A stretch of DNA of 64,000 nt from Polyodon spathula (lineage: Eukaryota; Chordata; Actinopteri; Acipenseriformes; Polyodontidae): assembly GCF_017654505.1 (NCBI RefSeq), contig NC_054555.1, positions 5,758,835 through 5,822,834 of the forward strand. Direction: 5' to 3'. Of the stretch, positions 12,201-25,880 are shown one piece after another (the first letter of the stretch is position 1; every line of letters starts with the position of its first letter). Under the pieces are notes generated by a model. That model was given only the letters and a program-made list of their open reading frames with translations, was not told where the DNA came from and did no database searches. The position numbers and the translations under genes are program-made.

Positions 12201-15200
12201 GCTAACCACCAATTAGAAACAGATATCAGAGATGAGAATATGCTTAATAAACTCCAGTGCATAATATATTTCTCTTACCTGTCTCCTACCCATCTGCAAA
12301 ATAGAAAAAGGAATATAATGATGGCTGATTTGAAATAGTTAGAATGCAGCTAATGGCACCTGTTTCCTCTTGTCGAGACAGTATGAGTCATACTAGTTAC
12401 ACGGATAATAACCTTAAACAGTCACCTTTTAAGACCTGTAATGGTAACAAGGTCAGCACTTCCTTGGTTTCAGCACAAATCCCATTACAGAGGAACATTA
12501 CGTGGAATGTTTCAGTTCTAATTTTGCATAATTAGTGTCATTTCCTGTAGCAGTCCTGAAAGCATAAATTACAAACATGTCTATTATATGCAAATGGATG
12601 AGTTTACCTATGTTTTCATAACGAAACACAGCAGTATCAGTATGCTTTTAATAAATGTTATAAACTACCGCTTGTAAATCATTAAGTGATTTCAGCTTCA
12701 TGTTGCCCATGTAAAAATAAATCGCTGAGATTGATGCTTGAACAGTAGGCTCAGTCTTTCATAATATTAGAGACTTCATTGTTGCACGTTATGTCTTTTA
12801 AGCCGAAGACTTTTTTTTTCCCAGGAAATTAAAACCTTATCTCTTTTAAGCCATTATTTCCATGATACTGAGAATGTAGATTTTCAATCATTTTGTGGAA
12901 CTGTATATTCCGTCAAGATTGCTCGTTTATGTACAGCTCTGTCCAACCATTTTGTATCATTTTCCATACACAGGTTGTCATATGTAAGCTATCTAAGAAA
13001 GCTTTGTGGAAAACTAACTAACTAGTATTTACTGAACAGTCAGGTTCATTGTGCAGCATCTGTGTGCTTGGATAGTGTGGTCACTAAGCAAGGTAAATGT
13101 TGACATCTCTACACTTTGAAGATGGTGAGAGGGATTGTGGAACAAAACTGTAGGCAGGCTTCCCTGTTGTTCAAGTCAATTGGTCCACCTTCTCACCGGC
13201 CTCTGCTCTGCAGCTAAGACCACTGCATGCGGCTTGTTGCCAGGCAACCTGCATGCCTCACTGGTTGTCTGTGTAGTGTTGAAATATGCACTTACACGTT
13301 ACAAGTGCTGCTCTGGAATGAAGTAATCCACCAATCACATTGCTACAGCTTAAATAAATCCATATTTATTAGAAATATATGACTTTTAAAATAATTACTT
13401 ATTATACTGTACAGGAAAGCCTTGATAAAAGCAAAGCCTAATGAAACAGGGAAAGAGATGTATAATGTATCCTCTGTGTTTCGTCAACTAGCCCCCCCCC
13501 CCCCTTATATCAACGCTGTTTTCTTTCTATTAATGGAAGAACAAATATGACCTTTTACATGTGATTACTAAAATAAAATGTTTCATCTCGATTTTTAACC
13601 AGAACTATTCATTTCTTTCCCAGATGCAATAAAAAGGCTATTGTTTTACATGTCCATTTCAAAGTAATATCCTGTTAGTGGTATATAAAAAATGTGTTTT
13701 AAGTTTACTGCCCAACATAAATGAATGTAATAGTTTCATTAACAGCTAATGTTTCTGGCTCATTAAAGGGATTGTTAAATGATTAAGCAGAGTCATCACG
13801 GCAGCTTTTATAATCAGCTTATGCAGTTTTAAGGAAGAACGCCGATCCTCAAGAAGCTTAGCTGTCGTTCATACAAGTTGCTGCTTTTGTGACAAATGTC
13901 AGCCCTGTTTTTATTTACCACTTTGTTAGGGTTTTGTTTTTTAATTGAATTAAATGATTTACACCCAAGAATAGAAGCACTTTTAGAGAGGCAAAGAAAC
14001 GGCCAATCGCCAGTCTAGATCAGCTGCTTTTATAACAATGCTCATTGGCTGCTACTAATCTTGTTTCTAGAATCACAGCATATTTAATAATCTCATTTTC
14101 AGTGGGAGATCATGAGAATGCAATGTCTTGAATTGTACAGCAACTAAAAATCAAAATGCACTTGTGAATTTCAAAGCCAGTCTGAGGGATTTTTCAGGAA
14201 TCAGAATGTGAGGAAAAAGTCACAGTGCTTATCTCTGAACGATGAACCGAAAGTTGGCTTCCAGTGCTGTCAATCCATCCGCATTCAAATGAGCTAGGTT
14301 GGAAACATTGCTGTACATTTTTATGTAGGAAGATGCTAAATCATGCATTATGTAAAAGTTGAAATCACATTTAAAAAGGTCTGGTACTTGACATTTTTTT
14401 CTTTTTGCTGTGAATTAATTCTCTAATTGCCATGCATTTAAGTCATCACTGCAGTTCAATGTCGATTTTCTTTCATATAGGAAACACAGTAAAGCATATT
14501 TAATTAAGCTCAGTCATATCTCAAATTGCAGTTTTCATCAAGACACAGTGTTTCATTGCTTTAGTAATTACTTTTCTTTTCAATTACTATGACACACAGA
14601 TGTTAGTTCTCCAGAATGTGGCAGAGAATACAATAGATTGTTTACTTTTAATTGCATCGGAGGTACTTAGCTGAGGTTAACAATATGAATTTTAAACATA
14701 AAACACAAGTGTACTATCTCACCAAACATGTGTTCAAAACACCTTTGTACTGGCAAATACAAAAAATTGAAATATGAAACAACTGAATGATTCTTTGGGA
14801 GACAACAAGTCATTTTGCAGGTGACATCAATAAATAATGAAATATTGAGGTAAATCTGTGAAATGCCCTTACAGAACAAGTAAAATTAACTTTCAATGGG
14901 ACCTAACTGTGTATTAACCAATTATGTGAATTATCGAATTAAAAAAATACAATGTATTTGTGATTTTATTTGAAAATCTGCATAAACAAAGCCATGCCTG
15001 ATTAGTTGGTTTTCTTTTTTCTGAGCTATTAATACATAGTTGTTATCAGTGTCACCGGTGTTCATTATAGGCTGCTCGCCATGACAATAATGAACAATCC
15101 CTGTATTAATTTAAACAGCAGATCTCCACAAATATTACCCTGCAATGATCCATAGGATGTGTAACCTTCCCCTTCATCTTTATTTTTTGTTTTGTTTTAG

Positions 15201-15787
15201 AAGGCCCATTTGGAAGATTCTACTCTTTTTTTCCTTGTATTCCAGACAGTGTTAGTGTACAAGTATTTTGTGCATGCTTCTAGAAAAAAGATAGCTGCCC
15301 ACAGAAGATTCTGCACTCTTCTTTCATCATGCTGTACATGGATGTGACCAGTGTATCAGTGACCATGCATATAATCCAGATTTCATTTTACTATGCTTTC
15401 ATTTACAAATCCACTTTCCTACCATTAAACTAAGTTGCACTTGTGTATCAATGTAAAGTAAAAAGCAATGCCTTGTTCCTGTGATTTCTACAGCAATGTA
15501 ATACATTTAAACTATATTGCAGCTTTACTGTAGTGTGTGTTTATATGAGTGGATGTCATTTACATAGATTATCACATCAGATATTCTATTATGTTTCAGA
15601 AACCTGACTAGAATACAGTAGTATACAGGGATATTGAGGCATATTGAACCATGATCCGGTTGGTCAAATTTGAAATTAGGGGGCTTTGTACAGCACATTG
15701 TAATGGTGTACGATCATTTAAAAAGACATTCTAAAAGGAATAGTGCTTTTACTGTATTCTTCCTACATAACACAAGAGAGAATCATT
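9239..15787. other. Long intergenic stretch without gene or clear transposon
   Basis: 6.5 kb with little low-complexity sequence (a C13 run at about 13492-13504). 13700-14650 is notably free of repeats and rich in TAAT-type motifs, which would fit conserved non-coding sequence. That needs alignment to show. Confidence 0.4.
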
Positions 15788-16111
15788 CAGTATGTTTACA
15801 TGACAAAGCATTTTCCGAAAACTAATGTTTTCAGAAAACTGAATCAGAAAACTGATTTTCTTAAAATGTCACTTTTCTGTGTTTACATGATTAACGATAG
15901 AACATCTAATTTGAATTCAACTGTATACATGGATTGAAGTTTCCGGAAAATGGAAGATATTTTTGCAGCAAAATACTATAGTAGCTTGAGTATGATTTGA
16001 AGACTGGACATATTCCAATACATTTTCCAAAAACTGTGTTTACATGACTTTTGATATCGGAATTAGTTTTCTGAAAAATATTGGAATTCTTATGCTCATG
16101 TAAACGCACTG
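15788..16111 (+). mobile_element. MITE family A, copy 1 (324 bp)
   Basis: Terminal inverted repeats CAGTATGTTTACATGA and, reverse-complemented at the right end, CAGTGCGTTTACATGA. Both ends are flanked by ATT, a possible 3-bp target duplication. The inside is full of TTTTCNGAAAAC palindromes. A longer, inverted copy lies at 36472-37262. No transposase, so a non-autonomous DNA element of unassigned superfamily. Confidence 0.75.
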
Positions 16112-16171
16112 ATTGACTCATATTGTTCATGGAGCTCATTTTCTACACAGAAATTGTTTCTTTAATGTGCC

Positions 16172-16339
16172 TAGGGCAGTGGTACTCAATTCTGGCCCTT
16201 GAGATCCACACAAGTCCAGGTTTTTAATCTAAGCAGGTTCTAAAATAGTTAATTAAACCTGCTAAGAGGCAATTAACTAATATAGGACATGTTTGGAATA
16301 AAGAACAGGACTGGAATAGAGTCGAGGACCACTGCCCTA
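16172..16339 (+). mobile_element. MITE family B, copy 1 (168 bp)
   Basis: Ends TAGGGCAGTGGTACTCAA and, reverse-complemented, TAGGGCAGTGGTCCTCGA. The start resembles the GTGGTNCTCAACTCTGGNCC ends of hAT-type elements in fish. A second copy lies at 36322-36474 on the other strand. Confidence 0.75.
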
Positions 16340-19300
16340 TGGAGTATAATGTGCTAATTCACTAATTTCTTGTGTCTTTGAGTTCTGGAGGCCTGGGCTC
16401 AATCCGGCTCTGATAACAAGTTAAATTAATTTGGTTTCAGTCTCTCTGTAATGCTCGTCTGCAGAGCTGTTAAGGGAAGCTCCTGGGGTGCCTATCAGTT
16501 TGTGCATGCTGTGCCCAGTCACCTGTCACTGTGGTAAATTCACAAATAAATTCAATAAAGGAAAAGTCTTGTGCCCCAGGGTGGGGCTACATCATTATCT
16601 CTTGTGCCAGTCTCACCTGAGGATATTTTCAAGAACTGCTCATTTGAATCGGGTGTGAGGCTGAATTATTATCTGCATAACCTAATCCTGAAAAATGAGT
16701 TCTAATTTAAATTCACAGCCAAGCATTTGTTTTAACAAAAGCCTTATTTGATGTGAGTTCAATGCATGCAAAGTAGATTTGTATTCTCACAGCATTTTTC
16801 AGGTATGAGCTAAGAGTATTAATCAAATTCATACTCTATTTATTTGAAGTCACACTTAATGATTTATCTTTCCGTGCATTTTCACACAGCATTAATTAAA
16901 TTATTGGAGTGACTTACTACATTATAATAACTACAGTTCAATATAAATACACTGTTATAAATATTGAATGAAAATGGTTTACAAATATACTGAAAGAAAA
17001 AATTGAACTTTTCAAAAATAATAATGTTGCTTACATGAAAAAGGCTTCCATTATATGCCTTCCATTATGTGCTCATGCTTCAGTGGTTTATGAATTAGAC
17101 ATATGTATAGATAATCTTTTTTGATTTTCTTTGCTAACATCATTTTTTCTGACTTGCTTTGTATGTGTGCTGTCAGTAAGTCTTGTGCATATTAATGTGC
17201 TCTGTTCAATGGCTGCAGGGAATTTTGGTATTTTTTACAGTCAGTAAACATTATACAACTCACTTCAAAGCTTTTTAACCAGAGAATTGTAATCTTGAGC
17301 TGAAAGAGACCTCAGATCTTTTAAAAAAATATATCTCTGTTGAATTTTTAATTTCCTAAACACATTACAAAAACAGCGATAAGATAATAATTTATTTTGG
17401 TTGCCCATTCTGACAGCCATGTATTTGTCATGGACAGAGGTTGAATGCTGGGCAATGATGACAACGTCCCAGATATCCCAGATGAAGCACCGTAGATCAA
17501 TTACACACACAGAGAACTCTTGAAGAGTGACTCAAAAATAACACCTTCCCACTGTAATGGGCACCTTTGGAGGCGGTTTCTCAGAGGAACCACAAAACTA
17601 CCTTCCAGCTTGAGGCTCATTGGCAGGGCAGTATGAGGACACTTAATGCTGCTAATCAATAGAGAATTGGAGCCTCCCGAGCCATCAGTCAAGTACTAAA
17701 GTTTTACATTTTAGAAATAAATAAATAAATAAATAAACTGGAATATCTATCCACCTTGTTGTTACATGACAGAGAATCTTATGCTAAGGCTCTGAATGCT
17801 AGGGACACAAGCCTACAGTTTGCTATTTTTAGCTGAAGACAGTCTGTCTGAAAGATTTTGTTGGATCTGGTTTCTGTACTGTTATTAGTACATACAGTTC
17901 TCTGATTCCTGCTGAAATGAATTATTTTTAATACGTAAAAGTCATTGGGTATATTTTACCAACCTTAAAAAAAGAGATTGCAATCTACATTAATAGGGCA
18001 GCAAATATGATATTGTCAATCGATATTACAGAAAAAAACACATATTCCGATCAGTATACAGTATATGCGTTATTAATCTGCAGGTACAAATGACCTAGAA
18101 AAAAAAAATCAGCTTGAAGTGTACAGAAACACAATATTGACTTTTCCAGTACAATAATGGAAAAACAGTTGGAAAGAGCATGAATGACGACAGCATTATT
18201 GACAAGAGATAACATGAATGGTTTTATAAGTCACAGTGCAGCACGCATTCAAACAAAATCTTGTCAAGGCCCAAAAAATATGTCATTAGGAAATATATTA
18301 CAGTCACATTCAAATTCTTCAGAAGCAATTCATTTAAAAATTGATGTTGCTTGGTTTCTACACTGTAATGTTCTTACTTACAACAAGGTCTCTCTCTCTC
18401 TCTTTGGAGCCCTCAGTAATCGATTCGATTAATGAACGGCAAGAAAATGAGGCAGGGTAGGTGGCAGCACATCGGTGCTAAAATCATTTTTGTGTATTTA
18501 TATTTTTTATAGGCATCAAACAAATTGTATGTGTTGTGCTACTTTAGAGTATGTTTGGATTGTATACTATACTGCTATCATATTTTAATTAGACCAGAGC
18601 TTACTGTACTAGCCAAAGATTTCAGTCAAGTTTGTCCCATATGGCCTCAATTGGATTGAGATCCAGCTGTTGTCCAAGGTGAGGTTGAGTGGTGAATATC
18701 AAGGCAGGCCTGAATCCCCAGTGCTGCCAGATGGTTTATACTGCAGCTCTGCTTACTGCATCTTCTGATTATGACAACAGTGATTAATATGTCCATTAGG
18801 TGTCTGACTAGAATTGATTACTAAGGTAGATGGGTACTGGCAAGATGACAATCCACTTGTCCATGATTCTGCTGGGCTTTGGCTTACATGTATAATACAT
18901 TACAATACATGAGGAGTGTAAGTAATGTATAAGAAATGAAGTTTTCTTCTTGCAACTGGAACTCCCTGCTAGCAAACAGTAACTGTGGCTGAAAAAAATA
19001 AGCAGTGGGTTCATTAGGTATCAAATGAGGAGAGAGGTGGGATGCTTGGTCAAGGACAGGAATTTTACACAAAATTTATTGCTTTCTGCTCCTCACCTAA
19101 CTTGACTTTGTATTAGGTACCACTGCAATAGTGAGTTCTAAACTGGATTTTTTCACCGCTAAAAAAAAGCTTACATTAGCATTAGTTTGTGCTAACCCTG
19201 CAGGAGTATAGTATAGTTATGCAACAACAGCAAAGACCTTATATAAGAGCTCTTTTTTTCATACCTATTAACAACCACCCTTCTGATTGCTTCCTTCATT

Positions 19301-20944
19301 CTTTAGGTCTGGTTTAGGTCTTGTATGCAGCAAATGAACAATACTGGAAACAAAAAGGTAACTTAGCCTTTAGTGTGTCATGCACTCTTTTAATAAAATG
19401 CAATTTCCCAGTGCAATAGCACTACCAGAAGGTATACATTAAAACCTATCAACATTCATTCAGGCTGAAAATGCCACATGAACCTGATCTTGCCTAAATT
19501 CAAAATTATTGTACCTTTATTCTAAAGAATTCTCTACTGAGGGTCTCACTAGAATGTCTCATCCTGACTATAAAAAAATATTGCATACGATTGCTGCAGC
19601 AAGACTGATCTTGTCAATTAATATGCGTGGGGAAGTATTCTCAGTGCTCAGTAATTAACAGACATACCTCTGCATACAAATTGTTCTATCATGGCAAACC
19701 TGTTTCCATTTTGCAGCTTCTGGACTATACCAAAATAAATTGAAGCATTATTATTAATATGAAATTATTATTTTAAGCACATTGCACAGTACAGCGTATC
19801 AGCATCCCACCTTGCTGGTAATTAATATGCAAATGAACTCTTAATTGTAATGTTTCACCATAAGTGAATAGAGGCAAGACTTAGGCTGCCAGACTTACCG
19901 GGTTAATCTGCTTTCACTGAAGCTCAAACACTACTAAAACACTACACAGCAATACATAAACAACCTCTTCAATAACAGCCTAGACATTAATAATAATAAA
20001 AGGTTAGCTGACATAAATCATGTAAAGCTGATCGTAAAATAAAATGCTGGGGGATCTCTGAAGCCATTTTAAAGTACTGCCTTTTTATTATTTTAGAATG
20101 CATAAAAAGGCCATTTAATTTCTGTCTTGCAAATATAAGAGAGTCCTTATCTAGACTTTGGAGCTGAGGATATTTTGCCTTGTGGGTTAAAGGTTGTTTT
20201 AATATGAGAAATGAGAGTTCTGAGTCTGAATTATGTCTTTGTAGAAAGCATTAGGTTCTAATGGTCTTGAACGCTGCATATCGTTGTAAAATAATTCATA
20301 ATCCCTCGGCCGTATTACACTTATCACTTGCAATATATCTAATATTGTTTTTTTATTGTTTGAGGGTTCTGCATTTCAGTCCGTCAAACTATAGTGTGGA
20401 GGCTTCAAAATCAGAACAATTGCAGCTGTCAAAACGCTGAGCAACTAATGGAGTTTTATGCAAATTACTTTGATGTGCAGAGATGAAAACTTAATTCAGA
20501 CGTGTTTTTGGATATAACTCAGTAGAAAATATTTAAAAGCATCCACTGGCAGATGCAAAACTCTGAAACAAAGCTATTACTTGGAAATAATACACATTTC
20601 AAACTGTGGCCTATTTTTTCCTATTTAAGTAGCATTAGGAAGTCCATGCTTAGTGCAAATTGAGGTCCTTTGAAATCAGCCACGAGAGATGTATCAACTT
20701 CATGTGCCAGCTAGCTTCAGCCATTGCAATGTCATTTTTTAGAAGCAAATTGGATGTGACGTCTGGCTGGAAATGTGCTTCTTCAAGCCCATACAGAATG
20801 TGTTAATAGACTTCAATACCAATTGGTTCTTTAATTTACCAAATGTGAGTGGCACACCTATTAGACAGACAAATGCATGTCATAAAAAAGCATTTTTATG
20901 CCCTGCGTGAGTTTTTAAAAAACGAGCCTGTCTACAACATTGTA
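16340..20944. other. Intergenic DNA, no gene seen
   Basis: Contains an (AAAT)n run at 17715-17738. A possible old transposon fragment lies near 18634-18780, containing CCTCAATTGGATTGAGATCC, a phrase common in fish repeats. 20050-20800 is repeat-poor and could hold conserved non-coding sequence. Nothing firm. Confidence 0.4.
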
Positions 20945-20993
20945 CAGCTCTGGCCAAAAGGTTTGCATCACCTAGAATTTTAGGATACAGACA

Positions 20994-21060
<67 letters not shown>
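20945..21060 (+). mobile_element. Tc1-like terminal fragment followed by (TA)n
   Basis: TA then CAGCTCTGGCCAAAAGGTTT, a Tc1/mariner-type end (CAG after a TA target) of a kind common in fish, continuing GCATCACCTAGAATTTTAGG and then a (TA)n tract at 20996-21059. No transposase adjoins. Confidence 0.55.
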
Positions 21061-24000
21061 TGTGTGGTTAGTGCACTCAAAAGGAGCTCTTTGGGTTTCT
21101 AAGAATTATATCCATTCTGGTTGTGCTGATACAGTAAATTAATTCAGAAAAATAATCTGGAATAATGAATAAATCGCACTTGTGGTCGGAAAAAAAGTCA
21201 TCTTGAGCATCAAAGCTACCCTTTCTGAAGTAGCTGTTCGTAACTTGCTCAGTAGTGTCAGTACAATGCTGTATTCATATTTCATTAAAATTCTTAATAC
21301 CCTTCAGTCACGCTGTATTCTATATAGCATCTCTTCACCATGCTACACCATTTCAGAAAACCTAGTGGTTTCATGAGCCTCGTCGACATTGTCAGTGGAA
21401 GAAATGTTGAGTCTTGGGCATGTTGAGAGTCAAATTTATGTAGATTGAGTATGGGTACTATCATCTGAAATTAGGAGAAATCTGAAATCAGGAGAAATTA
21501 TAACATTTTCAAAAGGAGTCAAAAAATCCTTATTCTTAATCCTTAAAGTCATGCTTTATAATAACCTGAGAAAAAAACTACAAAAAAGCACCTGAATTAG
21601 GACCAAATATTTAAACATGATTTAAACAATATTTGAGAAAGAATACTGAACGAAAGGGAAAATGGGAAACGATATACATCACAGCCAATACTAGCTCAAT
21701 ACCAAAATAATGATCAATTAGAAAAGGGAATATTGCGTTCCTTTGAACGTGCTCACAGAAAACAAGACAACCCTAACTGTTTACTTAAACCATCAGACTG
21801 CCATAGTTTTAAGATAAAAAAATCCATTTAGATTCACATTGTAGAAGTCTTTGCTCAAGATTACCACCCCTACGGTCTTGTGATATTCTTTCAATAGCAT
21901 AAAGACTCAAGGCCGAGACTGTGTGGTTTGCAAATGTCTTGCTATGGGAGAATGGGGTCACATCTTTGGATAGCACTTTTATGTTCACTGATGTCTTTCG
22001 TTTAGGTTGATTAGTTTTATCTATATATTGCAATTTGCAAGGTAATGAGATAAGATAAATAAAATTATTCATAGAGCAAGTAATACATTGTTTAAACTTA
22101 TACAAACAGAATACTGGTGAGAATTGGCCTGGGCTAATGGTCACCCTCTCTGGACAGAATACTGGGGTGAGAATTGGTTTGATGCGGTGATAATTAGCAT
22201 AGGCTAATTCTCAAGGAGGTGGGAATTAGGCTGGAGTGAGGATAAGCCTGTAAAACAGGCAATTGGGATTCGTCAAGCAAGTTCAAACATAGAAACAGAG
22301 AAAAAATATAATAACTGAATAGTGGAGCTATTTTGAAAAATAATAAAATTGATTGAAAAAGTAACTTAAAGAATGCACAAGACCTTCACCTTTCCTTTGT
22401 TCTTTGACTCATCGGCACTGCTGTTTCTAAAGGCCCTGCTAAATCAGTGCTGGTTGCCCTTTTAAAAGGTGAATCACATTACTTTCTGAGGAGATGACCT
22501 TGTTCTGTCATCACAGTGACATTTGCAGAGCTGATGCTGTGCAGTCTGCTGCACACAGAAAGATTTCCAATCTGTGCATATCTATAAAATATTTTAACCA
22601 TCCATCACGATTACTTTTAAGGACGCCAGTCCCCAGTGTATTAGACATGAAAGAGATCAAAGCAGGGACACAAGCCAGGTCAGGGATGTCTGATCCAGCT
22701 CGTATGCCACCAAATTTTAAGTTGTCTTGAATAAGTTTTTCTTCCCTAATACCTTAGAGGCTAGGCATTGCTACAAGCACACCCGCACACTATTTCTAAT
22801 GCTAGTTCAGATTGTAAGGGGGTACCACAAATACATACACAAGTGTTATTCTGTTCTGAAAGCATCATTGCTGGCTATAACACAAAGGCATTGCAATGAA
22901 GAGAAGCAGCATTTTGCTGAGACAGAAGTCTAAAATTTAGCCGAAGAAGCAGTTAAAACATTCAGTACAGATGATTTAGAATAAGTTCCCTCCAACCATA
23001 TAATTACAAATTCGTCTTTGGTGCACAAACGGTAAATCAGTGCTTACCATTTCACTGCAGAACAATAGAAATTAAATACAAGTGCCAAGATGTGTTATTT
23101 CTGGGGAGTGGGGGTTTGAATAGTGTGTTTGAGCTATTAAAAACAGTTTTAACAAATAGTTGATATTAAAAATAAATGGATAAACAGTATATATGTTTCT
23201 ATGCATGTATGTATGTATTATTTCTGGAGCTACAGTAATTATTTTACGGTTATACAGTCTAGAGTATTTTAGTCCTTGATGACCTGTGCAAAAATCAACA
23301 AGATTGCTAGTTTTAGTTTCATTTAGGCTTCTAATATTTAAGGGTGTTTTTTTTTTTTTTTTCAGGGAGTTAAAACCATAGATGAAACTCAGATCAGTGA
23401 CAGCAGGGCAGCCTGACTCTCGGTTATCTCCTCTCCAGAACCCTGTTGTTTCCCAGATTGATGGTGCATTTCCAGGCTGACTACAGATTGCTCTGAGGAG
23501 TCAGGCCAAACAGATGAGGTCATTCAGGAAAGACAACATATTTAAACTAGGAATTAGCCCATTAAGGAATTTCAAACATGATTCCCTGAGCTTGAAGTGA
23601 ATTCTGGCTCCCAAAGAAAGCTTACTGTCTTTCTCATGGAAAACATAAAATGCCTAAATGCTATTCTCTGAAATCAGTAATGAGAACCTTAATGATGAAA
23701 TAAACACACCCTCCTTAACTCAGTCATAATAAGCATTTTTATTATGTCTTGTATTTTCACATGCATTTTCTAGCGATTGATACTATAGAAAAAACAGTTT
23801 TGAAAATGTGTGTTAAGAAAAGACAGCTGAACATTTTATCAAAACAAATTTAGTACACCACATTGACAGAACTTATAGTCAGCATGTGACCAGATTGGAG
23901 TGCAGGCTGTCTAAATGAAACCAAAATAAAATGGCTTATCATAGTTACCATAGTAACGTCATTAACCTGCCTGTCCAAATATATTTTAGCTGTCTCAAAT

Positions 24001-24600
24001 TACTTTATTGGAATCGGACACATTGCTAAATAATTAATTTTCTCGTCATTCTTTAAATATTGCATGCACTAAAATAAAAATGTGTCCCTCAGCACATTAA
24101 AAAAGATTAGTGCCAGACTAATTAGGCATCAGTCATAATCGGTCCTCTGAAAGTAGGCTATGGTAAAATTATTTCCAGCTGACTAGCAGTATCCTCAAGG
24201 GACCGTACAATTCTATGTTTCTGATCAAGTTGGAGATCTTAAGGGGAAAAACCTTCACAATTGCAATCCTGAGACAACAGCACAGATTGCTTCAGATGAT
24301 GGAATTATTTTGTACAGCTGTTGAAGAAAGTTACTCTTGCACAACACTTAAAGGTGAAGGGGCAACAGAAGTTCCAGTATGAGAGCTGATGTCAGTCAGC
24401 TTACCAAGCGTGAAGTGCTCTGCTCTTACATTTTATCAATTTTAAAGAAATAAAGCTGGATCAGAAGGTTAATGTATTGTAATCCTTGTCGCTTGTGTCT
24501 TAATTCATTTATAATAAATCGTATAAAAATAATACACCAAAGAATTTTAAATAATGACTGTTTTTATGTTTTTATTACTGGTCAAATTAAGTTGATTTAA
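21061..24600. other. Intergenic DNA, no gene seen
   Basis: Partly tandem text at 22120-22210, where the phrase AATACTGG-TGAGAATTGG occurs twice and GCTAATGGTCA/GCTAATTCTCA nearby. T18 run at 23346-23363. No protein or RNA gene recognised. Confidence 0.4.
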
Positions 24601-24616
24601 CTCAATTGAGTGAAGA

Positions 24617-24631
24617 TATATATATATATAG

Positions 24632-24697
<66 letters not shown>
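24617..24697. repeat. (TA)n microsatellite with GATA interruptions
   Basis: Almost pure TA for about 80 bases, next to the truncated end of the Tc1-like element. Confidence 0.9.
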
Positions 24698-24702
<5 letters not shown>

Positions 24703-24775
24703 AGCTGTTCCGATTACAGATTAATCAACTAAAGAGTTGATCACTGATATAAAAATAAAAAAAATTACAATTACC

Positions 24776-25488
24776 AACCAATAGAATATCTGCATTTATC
24801 TGCCACTCCAGGACATTTACCTTTTTGTTTTTAAGCCACTCCAGTGTGGCTTTGGCTGTATGTTTGGGGTCATTGTCCTGCTGAAAGATGAATCTTCTCC
24901 CACGTCCCAGGTTTCTTGAGACTTCATCAGGTTTTCCTCCAGGATTTCTCTGTACTTTGCTGCATCCATTTTGCCCTCTAGCTTCATGAGCTTTCCAGGC
25001 CCTAACGCAGAGAAGCATCCACATAGCATGATGCTGCCACCACCATGCTTCACGGTAGGGATGATGTTCTCAGGATGATGTGCAGTGTTAGACTTGCGCC
25101 AAACATAGCGCTTAGTGTTGAGGCCAAAAAGCTCTATTTTCTTCCACTCTCCCATAAAGGCCAGTTTTGTGAAGCACCAGGCTATTGTTGCCATATGCAC
25201 AGTGTCTCCCAGCTCAGCCGTGGAAGACTGTAACTCCTTTAGAGTTGACATAGGCCTCTTGGTGGCCTCCCTGACAAGTGCCCTTCTCACCCGGATACTC
25301 AGTTTTTGAGGACGGCCTGTTCTAGACAGATTCACAGTTGTGCCATATTCTCTCCATTTCTTAATAATGGACTTTACTGTGCTCCGGGGGATATTCAATG
25401 CCTTGGAAATGTTCTTATATCCTACCCCTGATTGGTGCTTTTGAAGAACCTTATTCCGGATTTGCTTTGAATGTTCCTTTGTCTTCAT
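24776..25488 (-). pseudogene. Tc1-like transposase pseudogene, C-terminus missing
   Basis: Cut-and-paste DNA transposase of the Tc1/mariner superfamily. Starts MKTKEHSKQIRNKVLQKHQ, followed by the paired HTH region (YKNISKALNIPRSTVKSII, then GRPQKL) and the RPMSTLKELQ segment. There is an internal deletion between SSTAELGDTV and the segment ending FTKLAFMGEWKKIELFG. The catalytic stretch [33 protein letters not shown] and, in another frame, [12 protein letters not shown] is present. The reading frame is shifted, and sequence ends after KVNVLEW, before the third catalytic acid. Inactive. Confidence 0.9.
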
Positions 25489-25880
25489 GATGTAGTTTTT
25501 GTTAGGAAATGTACTAACCAACTGTGGGACCTCCCAGAGACAGGTGTATTTAACACGAAATCATGACACCTTAACACCTTAATTGCACACAGGTGGACTC
25601 CTTTCAACTAATTTTGTGACTTCTAAACAATTGGTTGCACCAGAGCTTATTTAGGTGTCATAGCAAAAGGGGTGAATACTTATGCAATTAATTATTTTTT
25701 GTTTTATATTTGTAATTAATTTAGAACAATTTGTAGATTTTAGTTTTCACTTTGACATTATGGACTTTGTTTGTGTTGATCAGTGGCAAAAACCCCTAAT
25801 TAAATCCATTTTGATTCCATGTTGTAACACAATAAAATGTGGAAAAGTCCAAGAGGGGTGAATACTTTTGAGAGCCACTG
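24776..25880 (-). mobile_element. Truncated Tc1-like transposon
   Basis: On the minus strand it begins CAGTGGCTCTCAAAAGTATT CACCCC at 25880, a Tc1-type terminal repeat of the kind that ends in a 200-bp inverted repeat. It includes the transposase relic and breaks off at about 24776 near a (TA)n tract. The second terminal repeat is absent. Confidence 0.8.

Noticed and set aside
18634..18780. Possible old DNA transposon fragment
   Set aside because: Only a short phrase matches what is familiar from fish repeats; not enough to list as an element.
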